Shown: positions 36,890-50,504 of the stretch, one piece after another | Layout: each line of letters starts with the position of its first letter | Numbering within the stretch: position 1 is the stretch's first letter | Source: Arctopsyche grandis | Lineage: Eukaryota; Arthropoda; Insecta; Trichoptera; Hydropsychidae | Length of the DNA stretch: 64,000 nt | Assembly: GCF_051622035.1 (NCBI RefSeq) | Contig: NC_135366.1 | Coordinates: 4,123,001-4,187,000, forward strand | Direction of reading: 5' to 3' | The notes under the pieces: model-generated | The model's input: the letters and a program-made list of their open reading frames with translations, nothing else | Told to the model about the DNA's origin: nothing | Databases searched by the model: none | Translations under genes and position numbers: made by a program

Positions 36890-37031
36890 ATATACCAGGA
36901 AGGCCTTAATAAGGCAGTTTTCAGTGTCTCGTAATTCAGCGACTTGCATTAGGTATAATAAAAATGCTGTATTGTTTGTATTTGGCCAGGAAGGCGCATT
37001 GGGGTTTACCTGTAAGGCCTTCCTGGTATAA
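36890..37031. mobile_element. Two SINE tails in inverted orientation
   Basis: A minus-oriented tail start (CCAGGAAGGCCTTA, about 36893) is joined to a plus-oriented SINE end (TCAGTGTCTCGTAATTCAGC to GCCTTCCTGG at 37026). The pair looks like one SINE truncated and joined to another, or an inverted duplication. Confidence 0.55.
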
Positions 37032-37154
37032 AATGTAATAAAAAAATAAAAATAATACAGCGTACATACATAATATGTACGTAGAATATATTCGAAAGTT
37101 TGGATGTCTCGAGAGTGCAATTATCTCGAGTACATTTTTCCGGTCACCCAGAGT

Positions 37155-37562
37155 CGGATTTGGTGCATCCGCTCTAAAATCGCCAGATTAATAGAACGGC
37201 AGCTTTAAACGTAATTCTGGTTTTCTCGAATGATAGATTGCACATCAGATGACGAGTAACCTTTCAATGTGCACAGATGCAATTATTAAAATTGAGTTGG
37301 ATCTTTATGGCGAGTTTAATAAGGCAAGATTCGGAACTTATCGAATCTTGCCTTATTAAACTCGCCTGAAAGATCCAACTCAATTTTAAAAATCCAACTC
37401 AATTTTAATAATTTCCATTTTAATAATTGCATCTGTGCACATCGAAAGGTTACTCGTCATCTGATGTGCAATTTTTCATTCGTGAAGTCGAGAATTGCGT
37501 ATTGCCATCCAGTTAATCTGTGGTTCAATTGGTCTGGCGCTTTTCGATCGTTTGCACCAAAC
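37155..37562. mobile_element. Palindromic foldback element, family 2, clean copy
   Basis: About 405 bp, almost entirely inverted: TTTGGTGCATCCGCTC on the left and GATCGTTTGCACCAAA on the right, meeting near GAACTTATCGAATCTTG (about 37340). A 20-odd-bp CCAACTCAATTTT unit is duplicated in the right arm. No clear target duplication. Confidence 0.7.
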
Positions 37563-37589
37563 CCTAAACAACATGGGATATACATATTT

Positions 37590-37712
37590 TTATAAGTAAA
37601 CTGTTCCGATTGTATTCCGTTCGTTGTAGCGTATTTAAAGAGACGTACCGCGTACTTTTGACAACCATTATTTATTCGTAAGGGCCCTTCTATTATTATT
37701 AATATTTCTCTG
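37590..37712. mobile_element. Fragment of the 10-bp-TSD element
   Basis: CGTTGTAGCG...GAGACGTACC matches the complement of about 24505-24545. CTTCTATTATTATTAATATTTCTC resembles the terminal repeat of copies 1 and 2. The two parts are in rearranged order. Confidence 0.4.
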
Positions 37713-38449
37713 GTCCAACCTGTCGAGAATTCCGACTTTTACCGAATCACATATCCAAGGTCTGGCCACTCCAATCTCCAACAGACTCTACAGTCCAGCT
37801 CAAAATAAATGTACAGCAAACGGATTTGATCCAACTATGTACATGACAGATCGGACTGAAGTAGGGCTTCCAAGCCGGTTTAAACCGAAAAGCCGGCTTT
37901 TTGACCATTTATCAAAAAACCTAAAACCGGCTTTTTGGCTTGATCAACCGGCTTTTCAATGTTTTCTTTAATTAATGTTTTTTTCCTCAAAATTAACAAT
38001 TATGAATTTCAAATTGTGTATAAACTCTCTTAGGTAATAGGCGTATATTTCTTTGGACAAAAAAAAGGTACATACTTTCTTTCTTGAGCGGTTTCTTTGA
38101 GATTTAGTAATGAACGAAGACCAATAAAATATTATTGAAAGTATGTAGTTTCAATGACCTACCCAACTTCAGGTATAAAAAACGTTACTATCGCAAATCC
38201 TTGTACATACTTGTCAACAACAAAACAGTAGTCGTAAACTCAAATGATTTATGGCAAAATGCATAGGAATTTCCGAAATATAATTGATTTCTCTTCGAAG
38301 GAATTGGAAGGCCACATACCTACTATTATTGTGGATTGAAAATGAATTTGTTTCCGACATTTGCAACGGTTTGTTTTTGGATTTTTAAGCTAAAATAGAT
38401 GCGTAAAAACAGCTTCGAAATGTCTTTATCCTTGATATCTCGTTATCTA

Positions 38450-39741
38450 ACAGTTGGGCTGAAAAGTTCGTAGGCTAGCATAGAAAAAATCTTTTTTTTG
38501 TTAGAATTTGATTTTATTATTCAATATAGTTGCCTTCGAAGGCAATACAACAATTATAGCGGTCATACAATTTTTCGATACCATTTTTATAGTACGATTT
38601 GTCTTTAGCCTCAAAATAGGCTTCAGTTTCGGCGATTACCTCTTCATCGGCGCAAAATTTCTGTCCAGCGAGCATCCTCTTGAGGTCTGAGAACAGGAAA
38701 AAGTCGCTGGGGGCCAGATCTGGAGAATACGGTGGATGCAGAAGCAATTCGAAGCCCAATTCATGCAATTTTGCCATCGTTTTCATTGATTTGTGACACG
38801 GTGCATTGTCTTGATGAAACAGCACTTTCTTCTTCTTCAAATGGGGCCGTTTTTCCGCGATTTCGTCCTTCAAACGCTCCAATAACGCTACGTAATAGTC
38901 GCTGTTTATGGTTTTTCCCTTTTTAAGATAGTCGATGAATATTATACCATGCGCATCCCAAAATACTGATGCCATAACCTTGCCAGCCGACTTTTGCGTC
39001 TTTCCACGCTTTGGAGTCACTTCATCACGTGCAGTCCACTCGGCTGACTGTCGATTGGACTCCGGTGTGAAATGATGGAGCCATGTATCATCCATTGTCA
39101 CATATCGACGCAAAAATTCGGGTTTATTACAATTGAACAGCTCCAAACACTGCTCAGAATCATCAATTCGTTGTTGTTTTTGGTCGATTGTGAGCTCGCG
39201 CGGCACCCACTTTGAACAGAGCTTTCGCACAGCTAAATATTCATTCACGATATGTCCAACACGTTCCTTTGATATCTTTAGGGTCTCGGCTATCTCAATC
39301 AATTTCACTTTACGGTTATCCAAAATTATTTTGTGGACTTTTTTGATGTTTTCGTCGGTAACAGCCTCTTTGGGGCGTCCACTGCGTGCATCGTCCTCGG
39401 TTCTCATTTCGCCTCGTTTAAACTTAGCAAACCACTTCTCAACGGTTGATTTTCCTGGTGCAAGGTCCGAATAATGTTTATCAAGCCAAACCTTGGCTTT
39501 AATAGTATTTTTTTTCGCCGAAAAACAATGCTTTATTAGCACACGAAATTCCTTTTTATCCATTTTTTCAAACTAATAAAAGTTGCTTCACTCAAAATGC
39601 TATAACTCACAAACTAATAAAACGACAGCTGTCAAATTTATACACGTGTCTTTTTAAGGTTAGGGCTAACTAAAAATCATATGGATTTAATACTAGTAGC
39701 GCTATCTATGTGTCAGCCTATGAACTTTTCAGCCCACCTAA
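38450..39741 (-). mobile_element. Full-length irritans-type mariner
   Basis: 1292 bp between TA dinucleotides (38448-38449 and 39742-39743). Inverted ends: ACAGTTGGGCTGAAAAGTTC and TTAGGTGGGCTGAAAAGTTC. The ends and transposase together show a complete element of about the usual size (1.25-1.3 kb). Inserted inside the hAT element. Confidence 0.93.
38517..39563 (-). CDS. Mariner transposase, intact 348 aa
   Basis: A full open frame with no stops and the family's normal length of 348 aa. The N-terminal half carries paired helix-turn-helix DNA-binding regions (residues about 1-110, including KSTVEKWFAKFKRGEM and LIEIAETLKISKERVG). The catalytic DD34D signature is visible as VTMDDTWLHHF (first Asp), LFHQDNAPCHKS (second) and PPYSPDLAPSDFFLFSDLK (third), 34 residues after the second. 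WVPREL, the conserved linker motif, is present. The sequence is very close to horn-fly/Himar-type irritans mariners. It would catalyse cut-and-paste transposition at TA sites. Intactness suggests a recent arrival, possibly by horizontal transfer, which is common for this subfamily. Confidence 0.95.
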   Translation of the reverse strand: MDKKEFRVLIKHCFSAKKNTIKAKVWLDKHYSDLAPGKSTVEKWFAKFKRGEMRTEDDARSGRPKEAVTDENIKKVHKIILDNRKVKLIEIAETLKISKERVGHIVNEYLAVRKLCSKWVPRELTIDQKQQRIDDSEQCLELFNCNKPEFLRRYVTMDDTWLHHFTPESNRQSAEWTARDEVTPKRGKTQKSAGKVMASVFWDAHGIIFIDYLKKGKTINSDYYVALLERLKDEIAEKRPHLKKKKVLFHQDNAPCHKSMKTMAKLHELGFELLLHPPYSPDLAPSDFFLFSDLKRMLAGQKFCADEEVIAETEAYFEAKDKSYYKNGIEKLYDRYNCCIAFEGNYIE

Positions 39742-39835
39742 TATTATACAAATTGTAATATTTGTAATAATAATATAAAATAAAGATCTGATGAAAGTTC
39801 ATAATGTTTATAACGTTTTTTTCATAATTTATTTA

Positions 39836-40620
39836 TTTATTTATTCTAAACAGACCATTGTGGCATAACAGGAATTCCTAAAGCGCCACAATGGTCAAAA
39901 AATATAACACAAAAACAAAATAACAATTAAACATAAACATAAATACATCCATACATAAACATAAAAAATATCATTTAATAATAACAGATAAAGTAAAAAT
40001 ATCAAATAAAATATAGCATAAGGAATGCCTTGCACCTACAGCCAGTTTCAATAAATATGTAAGAAACAACTACAAATACAAAACATCCCTGTAAGGCCCA
40101 AATGGAAGAGAGTTAATCAAAATTTCACTCATAAATCACAATCAATCATAAAAACAATGATGAGCGCAGACTACCAGATAAATGGGTTAGAGTAATTTCC
40201 GACAATTTACGCTCACTAAGGTGGAAAATATCACATACAGTCTCGGCAGCAACGATTTCATTAAGAAGTCGGATAGCTCTTGGAATAGGAGCCATTCGAA
40301 AAAGGACTGTGCGGGCAGGAGGTACAGCCAGCAAATGATGATGTCTACCACGCACATAGTGATTAGGGACATAAAGTCCCAACTGCTCCAGCAACAACGG
40401 GCATGACGTATTACCACGTAAGAGCAGGAGAACGAAACGAATTAATGAGAAGTTTCTCCGAAGTTCAAGGGAATTATACCCAAGCATGCCCAAAAGGAAA
40501 GGAGTGGGGTAGAGATATGGGTAATACCCATATTCTTTCCTATATAGGAAACGAAGAAATGCTTTTTGCACTTTCTCAATCATCAGAGAGTAATTTGCTT
40601 CATGCGGATAATATAATATA
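39836..40620 (-). mobile_element. 5'-truncated LINE with 3' tail hairpin (type C)
   Basis: The low end has TTTA repeats, then a hairpin of 12-bp perfect arms GACCATTGTGGC/GCCACAATGGTC, then a 3' UTR and the end of a reverse-transcriptase frame (40146-40610). 5' truncation at about 40610-40640 and insertion inside the hAT element are normal for LINE retrotransposition. Confidence 0.75.
40146..40610 (-). pseudogene. LINE reverse transcriptase C-terminus
   Basis: About 150 residues starting PHEANYSLMIEKVQKAFLRF and including LGYNSLELRRNFSLIRF and NTSCPLLLEQLGL. This is the thumb/C-terminal region of non-LTR reverse transcriptases (jockey/CR1-like). The polymerase core is missing. The first 27 residues of the open frame come from flanking hAT sequence. 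Confidence 0.7.
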
Positions 40621-40764
40621 TATTTACATTTTTTTTTCGATATAAAAATTTTAAACTTAAAAAAAAATCTTAATTTTCTAAAACCGGCCAACCGGCTTTT
40701 ATTTGTAAAAAAATGAAAACCGGCTTTTTATTTCGGGCGGTTTTTTGGAACCCCTTGACTGAAA

Positions 40765-40985
40765 TCTCCAGCGGATCGGTGTGAAGCTGTGCTTTATGGA
40801 CCGTCACACATTTTTTGATCTGATGGTTCTAAGAGCGGGCCTGTGTCAATCATTCACCAGTCAGCGGACTCGCGACAAAAGGTGGTCCACACCTGTCCCA
40901 CACACCGGGGATGCTCAGTGTGACGTAGTCGATTCTACTTTTGATTTGGCTTGTGGCTTGGGGGCGCCTGGTGCGGGCCCTTTGC
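40765..40985 (+). promoter_or_regulatory. Upstream flank of the actin promoter
   Basis: GC-richer, non-repetitive sequence between the hAT element and the CArG box. Likely contains upstream control sites, none individually identified. Confidence 0.4.
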
Positions 40986-40995
40986 CCATAAATGG
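40986..40995 (+). promoter_or_regulatory. CArG box (SRF site)
   Basis: CCATAAATGG fits CC(A/T)6GG exactly, 66 bp upstream of a TATA box. SRF-binding CArG boxes are typical of muscle actin promoters. Confidence 0.65.
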
Positions 40996-41060
40996 CGACG
41001 CTGCCGTGTACGGAGCCCGCTAAAGCCGCCAAAGCCTATTTCTGTTGGCGTCGCGACGCC

Positions 41061-41067
41061 TATATAA
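41061..41067 (+). promoter_or_regulatory. TATA box of the actin gene
   Basis: TATATAA in GC-rich surroundings. Initiation is expected near 41090. A non-coding first exon would end by about 41140-41158 (possible donors at 41139 and 41158). Confidence 0.65.
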
Positions 41068-41159
41068 CGACCCGCCCGATCACAGATACAACGTCAAGTA
41101 GCCGCAGAGACGCGTGCACCACCAACACCCCTCTTTAGGTCTGTACTGTACCATAGTGT

Positions 41160-43522
41160 AAACGAGCCCTTACACCATTGACGTGACAACATCTCCATAC
41201 TATCAGTGTAAACATTATCAAAACAAAACATTATAGTGTTCATCAATGGATATATACACACATACAATTAAGTGCAGTGTTTTAATCATTTGAAGCAACT
41301 GTTTAAAAACGGGAAGCTTTTTTTTTTGCCAACTCTTGGATCTTTTTAACTAATTTCTTCGCAATGTTGTATACCGTCTGTTGTTGTAACAACGTTCGAG
41401 CTATGTACATACATATGTACTATGTGCGGTTTGATTTGTTTGAATTTAAACTATCTCAGTGTATTTTTGCTTGATTTGGTAAATTCATAGTAAGTTGGTT
41501 ATTTGAAGTGACGTCCCGGTAAATCGGTAAATCGTCAAAATATTATTTTATCGGAATTAAGCACATATATAAATATGCATTTAATTGCATAATATTACAT
41601 TCATAGTCGATGTAAATCGCGTATTATGGATTAGGTTGTTTGGAATTTGATTATTTTCAGTATTAAATGTGGCCATTTTTTAATTGATAAATTCACTGAC
41701 AACGCAGACCAACCAAATCGTAATTAATGCGATTAGACGGTTGTTTCAAATTATGATCGAACTTTCAAATGGTCCAGACTTTAAATAAATAAATATGATT
41801 GGTTTAAAATAAAAATAAATAAATTTATTTATTGTTACAAATTTACTTTAATGCATTTTTTTTAATTATTTACGATTCAATGTAGATTAACGTTTTTAGG
41901 AAAAATTGCCACATTGTGTTATATAATCCACTTTTTTTTTTCATTTACCGGTATATACTGGTATACCGGTAGTAGGAAAAATCATTTACCATTTACCGGT
42001 TTGTGAAATTTGATGGTATATTGCAATTCCTAGTCCCGAGACTATTTGCCGCTCTTAGGTAAAGTTTAAAATGCTGCCTCCTCTAGAAATATGATACAAT
42101 GCAGTTAAAATATTTTAAATTACATTTTCATGTCGTAAGTTTATTTAGAATGTCTTCAAATTATTCATAATTATCGCCTACATAAATCGGTTGATAATTG
42201 GCAGACCATTCTTGAATGAAATTTTTTTCAATTTTTAATGTCAATGATTATTATATGGGATTGATTATGTTAATTTAAAACAATAATAAAAATTATACAT
42301 ATATAATTTGCCGCTTCTCAAAGTGTGTCGCTCTTAGGCGTCACCTTACTTGCCTATGCCCACGGGACGTCCCTGCTTATTTGTTGAAAATTAGTAAAAA
42401 CAGAAAGTAATTCAAAAATGTTTATTTTTTAATTTATAGAGTAGATTTTATTATAGAATTTTTGTAAGAGTTCCTGACCGTTTGTTGAGGAAAATCTTGG
42501 TTTAATTATTTAGGCCGGCGATTTGTTTTTTAATTAAATATTTTGACATTTTGATTGTTAATTTAAAAAAAATGGTTGATTATTAAATAGCATTTCATAA
42601 ATGTTTAAAGTTTTTACTGATTTTATTCAACAAAAATAAATTTAAATGTATAGCGAAAAATTCGTTAATTCGATCTAAGCAATGTATTTACAATTAAACA
42701 TAATTTTGTATACCAGATCAAACCATCACTTTTTGTTTTGATTTAATTATTTTGTAAATATTATAAAACAGTATATTTTTCTATATACATAAGTATGAAG
42801 TATATTTTTCTATATACATAAGTATGAAGTATATTTTTCCATATAGAGTATACATTGGTAATTTCATTTTAGTATAAAAAAATAATCACCGATAAAAACA
42901 AATAATAAAAAGTAATATAAAATTTCATACACATTTTTTTAGTACAATTTGTTGAATTGAAAAAATAAATCCAATCATTATTAATACATTAACTATATTT
43001 CACCACAAGCGAAATTTAAAATAATTTAAATTAGTATTTTAAAATCGTTATTCTGGATAAAAAAAAAGGTAGAGCTCATCATATTTTATGAATAACGTTA
43101 AGGCGAAATTAATCTTTCAGACTGTTAAACGTACACGTTTAGCTTTCCATATAAATTTATACCTCTTTATATCTCCTGAGACGTAACTTGCCCTTTTTTA
43201 TAATAAAACCAGCATCAATTTGAGAGTGCATACATTTTTCCAAATCAAACAAAACAATACAGAATCGACAGCCATAACGTTCCCAATATAAATTCGCTTT
43301 TCAATACGTCTCCGAGGAATAAATATTTCGAGATAAAAAAGAGCATTAGATGAAATGGTATGCGCTCACTTAGTAGACAAAAAACCACACAAAAAGTCAA
43401 CCATGCCAGACAGCACAGATGTGCAAGTTGATTTACGATGCACCAACGCATTGCCAGCAGCAGTGTCACATCAGAATCCGACAAGATAGCACATCTCAAT
43501 TTAAACTTGATAATTGTTTCAG
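41160..43522 (+). other. 5' UTR intron of actin
   Basis: AT-rich sequence ending at the acceptor TTGTTTCAG (43514-43522). Contains a small ACCGGT-rich palindromic patch at 41947-42002 and a repeated TATACATAAGTATGAAGTAT at 42782-42835. A 203-aa minus-strand frame (43245-43856) overlaps the coding exon and is an artefact. Confidence 0.55.
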
Positions 43523-43538
43523 TGACCGGTACTACTAA

Positions 43539-45600
<2,062 letters not shown>

Positions 45601-46310
45601 GGAAAAGGTCGAAACGTCCGTCGAAGGTTCGGGTACCGGATCGAGTACCCGTCGTGGCTATTGCGCTTCCGGGATGCCACAAGTGTCTACTTTCGGTCGA
45701 ACCAATCGATCCCCGAACGGCAATAGTAACAGCGGGTTAAAACTCACTGGTGCACGGTTAAATAAGTCTGAACATTTATTATCTTACTTTATTACATCAA
45801 TCAAATCAATATCATCATTCAATCAATCAATCAATCAATCAATCGAAGACATTTTTCAGCCTTTTTTGTTGTTGTTATTACGTTTCGATCGCTTAGATTT
45901 GTATGTATACAATGTATGGGTCTAATCGATAGGTCAATCTGTCACTGTTATTCTTATTGTTGTATTATTATAATTATATATAAATAATTGTTGAAGTTTG
46001 ACTCTGATCGCGCGTTGTCACCAGTGTGAATTTAACGCAATGTAATGTAACGTTTAATTTACAAGCCAAAAAAAAAACAAGCTCAATTAATTATAGTGTC
46101 TTTTTTATACGTATAATTAACTTAGTTTACACTTTTAAATAATCATCATGCCAAAAAAATGTCGCACATTTTCATTTGCATCATTGTCGATGAATTTATG
46201 TATTTTTTTATATTAACATATCTTTTTTTTATTATTATTAATATTATAATTATATATATATATGTATTAATATGTATGAAATATAAAATAAACAATGCAC
46301 AGTTGGGGAA
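45601..46310 (+). other. Actin 3' UTR and poly(A) signal
   Basis: GC-rich for 150 bp after the stop, then AT-rich. AATAAA at 46287-46292 is a reasonable cleavage signal. A short AATC repeat lies at 45816-45844. Small frames here are not genes. Confidence 0.55.
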
Positions 46311-46540
46311 CGCAGATTTGTGTTTTTATTTAATTTAAATTAATATAAACATAAAATGTATTCAATTTGAAAATTAATATAACTTTATGCATTCATATTA
46401 ATAAGTGCTTTGGTATGTTTCTTTTTATTTATAGCGACTGAAATTTATTACGCAATTAAAGAAATCAAAATACGCGCAAACAGAAATAGCTTATTTAAAT
46501 AAATAAATAATTAAATTTATGTGAATAAGCAATGCGCTAA

Positions 46541-46694
46541 CTAGTATGTTCATGAACGAACTGGAGTAAATACTTGGACTTTCATATGTATTTTTTTACA
46601 GTAATTAACGGGCATGAACTTATACAATCATTAATTTATACATACACATGTTACAGTCCAAGTATTTACTCCAGTTCGTTCATGAATATACTAG
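46541..46694. repeat. Small foldback repeat
   Basis: CATGAACGAACTGGAGTAAA near 46552 inverts to TTTACTCCAGTTCGTTCATG near 46665-46685, separated by about 90 bp. TAGTAT at the outside is shared. Confidence 0.6.
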
Positions 46695-46859
46695 GTAGAG
46701 CATACACGAACTATTAGCTAGCTTCGAATACATGAAACTTTTAGTTGTCAAAACTTTTGAGATATAAAAACAAAAAAAGTATTCAAAAGAGAAATCCTAT
46801 TGGAACCACATTAAAAAGATCCTATAGTTTCCATTTCAATAAATTTTTAAAATAATGCA

Positions 46860-47035
46860 ACAGAAGATAAGGATACATATATAAAAAGAAGATGGGTCAA
46901 ACGATTGAAAATACTTGAACTTGTGCATGAAAAAACTAGTTTGTTTGTCAATTTATTCTTTTGCTTACAATACGTGGCTAGATTGGTACGTTTATGAACA
47001 AACTAGTATGTTCATGAAAAAACGAAATGTACACT
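46860..47035 (+). mobile_element. Helitron-like fragment related to 2519-2970
   Basis: ATACATATATAAAAAGAAGA followed by CAAACGATTGAAAATACTTG matches the complement of the tandem units at 2519-2970. The GCGAAGCCGGGT end is missing. Confidence 0.5.
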
Positions 47036-47039
47036 TGGA

Positions 47040-48680
47040 TTGAAACATATACATAAAAACTTGTACTTAATAATGTGGAAGTAAATTGGATGCAATCAAT
47101 ATGTCAAATTTATGAATAAAATATCTGTAAAATCTGAAATAAATAAACAATATCAACATTATTAAATAATCTACGACATATACATATGTACATGTATTTA
47201 TTCATAAGATTGCTAAAATTTATGGTAATTTAGGTTTGTTTGTTTATGTGTTTATTAAATAATTGTATGTGACTGTTTTTACCTAAATTAATAAATAAAA
47301 TAAAATAAATAATGTATTTAATTGTGAGCTTTTGTAAATACCTACATATATGTATGTATATATTTTAAATCAGAAACATAGGTATCGGGTTGAAATTCAA
47401 TTTCAGCAATGAGCTAAGAACAGTCGTACTGTTTACTGGTTGGAAAAGCTGAACTGTAAGTTTTCCACTGATGAAAAATAGCTGCATTTTGGTTTATTGT
47501 GACGGAGTGTGAATTTTTCACAGCTATTTTCTAACTAAAGAAGCTGCGATAAATATATCGTAGATGCATTGGAAACCTATCGAGTATGATTTATCGTTTA
47601 ATATTTTCGAGTGAACAAAATTTTCAACAGACAAAAGAAATGAAAAATTCTTGGCGATATTTCAATCAGTATATTTATAGTTTTTTTTAGGAACGACAAG
47701 ACGTTTTGAGAAGTCTGTAATTTTGTTTTTCTCGACGGCATCAATTTGGAAACTTTACCAATTTGAGAGAACGCTCGAAGCCATTTATTTATACAAAGTT
47801 AAAATCATGATTTATTTTTATTATCAACACACCACTATTATTTATAGTCGCGAATAAATCGCTCGTAAATTATAATTACGTTTGTTATGAGCCGAGAAGC
47901 ACTTCTCAAACTTTTATGAAAGCACTATATATAGCATATATATTGTATTTTTAATAATTACTTTTATACAACAGATCCAATTTTAAATATAATGTGACAT
48001 GACAACAAAAACAGCCCAAAATATATTAACAAAAAACATAAATCAGTAACATTAACGCTTTTATCTATGTATTATTTGATTTACATGCATTATAAGTACG
48101 TTATTCGATTTATGTTGACTTTTTTACTCGGTTTTGATTTAATGTGGCTTTGCAAAATTTACAAATTGTTTAAATAAATATCACATGTGTGTTCGTCTGA
48201 TAAAATATAATTCATATGATGTTTAATTCAGCCTGAAATAACAGAAAACGATGATTTGTAGCCCATAAATCTAAAGAAGAAAAATGGGATTTTCGTGGAA
48301 TGTGTCTTATTGTGTAAATCGAAAGATGGGTGTACGTATGTATGTATGTTTATATGTGTTTTGAGCTTAAATATATTTTGTATTTAAAATAAAATGAAAA
48401 ATCAGGTTTGCATACTTACGAGTTTAACCATTTAAAATTTGTACCCATATTTTTTTCTATTATTTTTCATATAATTTATATATTATTGAAAAAACTTGAC
48501 ACCAATCATCTGAATTATATTAAAAAATAGATAACATTGTCCAAAAATGTTTGTGTAATTTTTAATTAATAAGAAAATCGAAATTTTTTACTGGAATTTT
48601 TAACAATTATTTTAAATTATAAACAGTTATTTTTGTCATAAATAAAGCTGAGCAGTAATTCAAAATATTCTCAAATATTA
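47040..48680. other. Intergenic, nothing recognised
   Basis: AT-rich. No coding or element signal found. Confidence 0.35.
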
Positions 48681-48682
48681 TT

Positions 48683-49097
48683 CTATTTATTTTATTTCAT
48701 AGAACATGAACACTCGTCTTAACAGATTGTTCCAAAGCGACGAGTGCACTTAAACAGATACAATACTGAATCGATCAATATCTACAAGCATTTTATACAA
48801 TGCGAATTCATACAAACATCCACAGTGACATCGACGGAGAAATTTTTTGCAACATTTTATAATCAAATCAGCAAACCTCAAGACGCTGAATAACTTGAGA
48901 TAAGCAAGAGATATAGGAAAGGAGATGATAAATTTTACAGGAACCGTTTCAATGAAAATCAGATAAATTGGTATACTTTTATAAGAAACGATCGACTTGG
49001 AGTCACAAACCAGCAACGGAACTCTAGTGGGACTCGAACCCGTGACGACTCTGCTCGAAAACATAATATGCTAACCACTAGTACACGCCGCTGGTTT
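48683..49097 (-). mobile_element. tRNA-derived SINE, full length (type A)
   Basis: Tail TTTATTTTATTTCATAG, hairpin CACTCGTC/GACGAGTG (perfect 8 bp), body CAGTGACATCGACGG, box B GGGACTCGAACCCG, head AACCACTAGTACACGCCGC. Confidence 0.8.
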
Positions 49098-49354
49098 TAT
49101 TATGAAATCTTTTACTAAAATGTCCATGTATGTATGTACATACGTACTCCAAACCATTTTCCATTATTTAATGCACAAAAAAGAGCACTTATAAATTAAC
49201 GCAATATACTGTTGTGTCGTGCCCGTTGATATTTCAACGAGTGGTTTTGGAAAGGAATTAATATGTATATGTGTTTTTTATTAAAAAAAAATCATCCTAA
49301 AGCCCCTTTTAAAAAATCCGGTATTAATTCAAATAGCATACGTTACCTAATTAG

Positions 49355-50496
49355 TAGGGACACGTCTTTTTGGGCATTTTGTCATAAATGCTTAATAGAT
49401 GCTAATATTCGGAATAGATGCTTAATTCGTAAAATATGCTAATAGATGCTAAAATAGCAAACAAAAGTGAAATTTGCATGAAAGTTATATAATTAATAGA
49501 CAATTTAGAAGGGTCTTCCTATCCCTTTGCCCATTTATTATGTGAAGAAATTGAGGGGATAAAACAGAGCTTGCAGTTTACCATAGACGGTGTTTTTTCT
49601 GTCGAAACCAAGCAACTGCTTTTGTCTACTACTGTAAACAAAAGAAGACAGTTGGAGCTGTGTATCCAAAAGGCTGCTCAAAAAAGCGTCTTCAAACTAG
49701 AATCGCATTCAAGACTAAATGAGACAAATATATTCCTCCAAACATTGAGTAAACTATTCAATCCATCTGTGGCAGGTACAAAATCTAATACTAATGTTAA
49801 AGAAACAGTTTTGTTTTTTAGAAACCTGCCATTGTTCAATGTATTAACAGAGGCTCAATGTTTGGAAGGATATCAGCACTTTTTTAGACAATTAATAGAG
49901 AATATAAAAAGAGAATCCACGCCGGATATATTGCTATTGTTGATGCCAAAAAAAATTAAATATGAAGAGTTTGTTTGTGCAGCTCTAAAATCTATTTGGT
50001 GTTCCGTCAATAGTGTGGATGTTGAAAGGTATTTTAGTGAATACAATCTAATTAATTGTTACCGATCGTCGCACGAATCTCAAAAAAGAATATGTAGAAA
50101 TATGCTCCATGTTGAGTTTAAATAAATTTTAATTGGTATTGTATTTTTATATTCATATACTTTGTCTTTGTGTTTTTAAATTCATGTTTTTTGTTTTTGG
50201 TTTTTTTAATATATATTCATGTTTTTTTCTTTATAATTTTAATTTTAAAACATTTTCGAATTTTTATATTATTTTTTAATTGTTGTGTTGTCTTTAAATT
50301 GTATATAATATATATGTATGTATATAAATTTTATTAAAATTCATCGAAATTATTTATTATTTAAAATTAACCTCTTCATAAAAATAGATGCAAAATTAGA
50401 CGCTAAAATTGAACATTTTTAATGCCCTAAAACGGTAAAATGCAAAATGAAAATGCTAAAATTGACAAAAATAGATGCCCAAAATACGTGTCTCTA
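49355..50496 (+). mobile_element. hAT element with transposase remnant, copy 1
   Basis: Perfect 8-bp CTAATTAG duplication (49347-49354, 50497-50504). Ends TAGGGACACGTCTTTTTGGG and, from the right, TAGAGACACGTATTTTGGGC. Subterminal AGATGC motifs repeat on both sides. Contains the C-terminal part of a hAT transposase. Confidence 0.85.
49571..50125 (+). pseudogene. hAT transposase C-terminal fragment
   Basis: A 184-codon frame. The end contains CSVNSVDVERYFSEYNLI, which matches the hAT C-terminal dimerisation region (pattern S-S-x-x-ER-x-FS). The catalytic N-terminal and middle regions are absent, so it is probably not active. The same sequence, broken by frameshifts, is in the copy at 62516-63441. 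Confidence 0.75.
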
Positions 50497-50504
50497 CTAA
50501 TTAG

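Larger units (their letters stand above)
37862..40756. mobile_element. hAT-type element, 2.9 kb, host to mariner and LINE insertions
   Basis: 8-bp duplications GACTGAAG (37854-37861) and GACTGAAA (40757-40764). Termini are inverted: TAGGGCTTCCAAGCCGG and, from the right, AAGGGGTTCCAAAAAACCG. Subterminal GCCGGCTTTTT motifs repeat at both ends. No hAT transposase is seen, so the element is non-autonomous. It contains a complete mariner and a LINE fragment. It ends 230 bp before the CArG box of the actin promoter. Confidence 0.8.
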
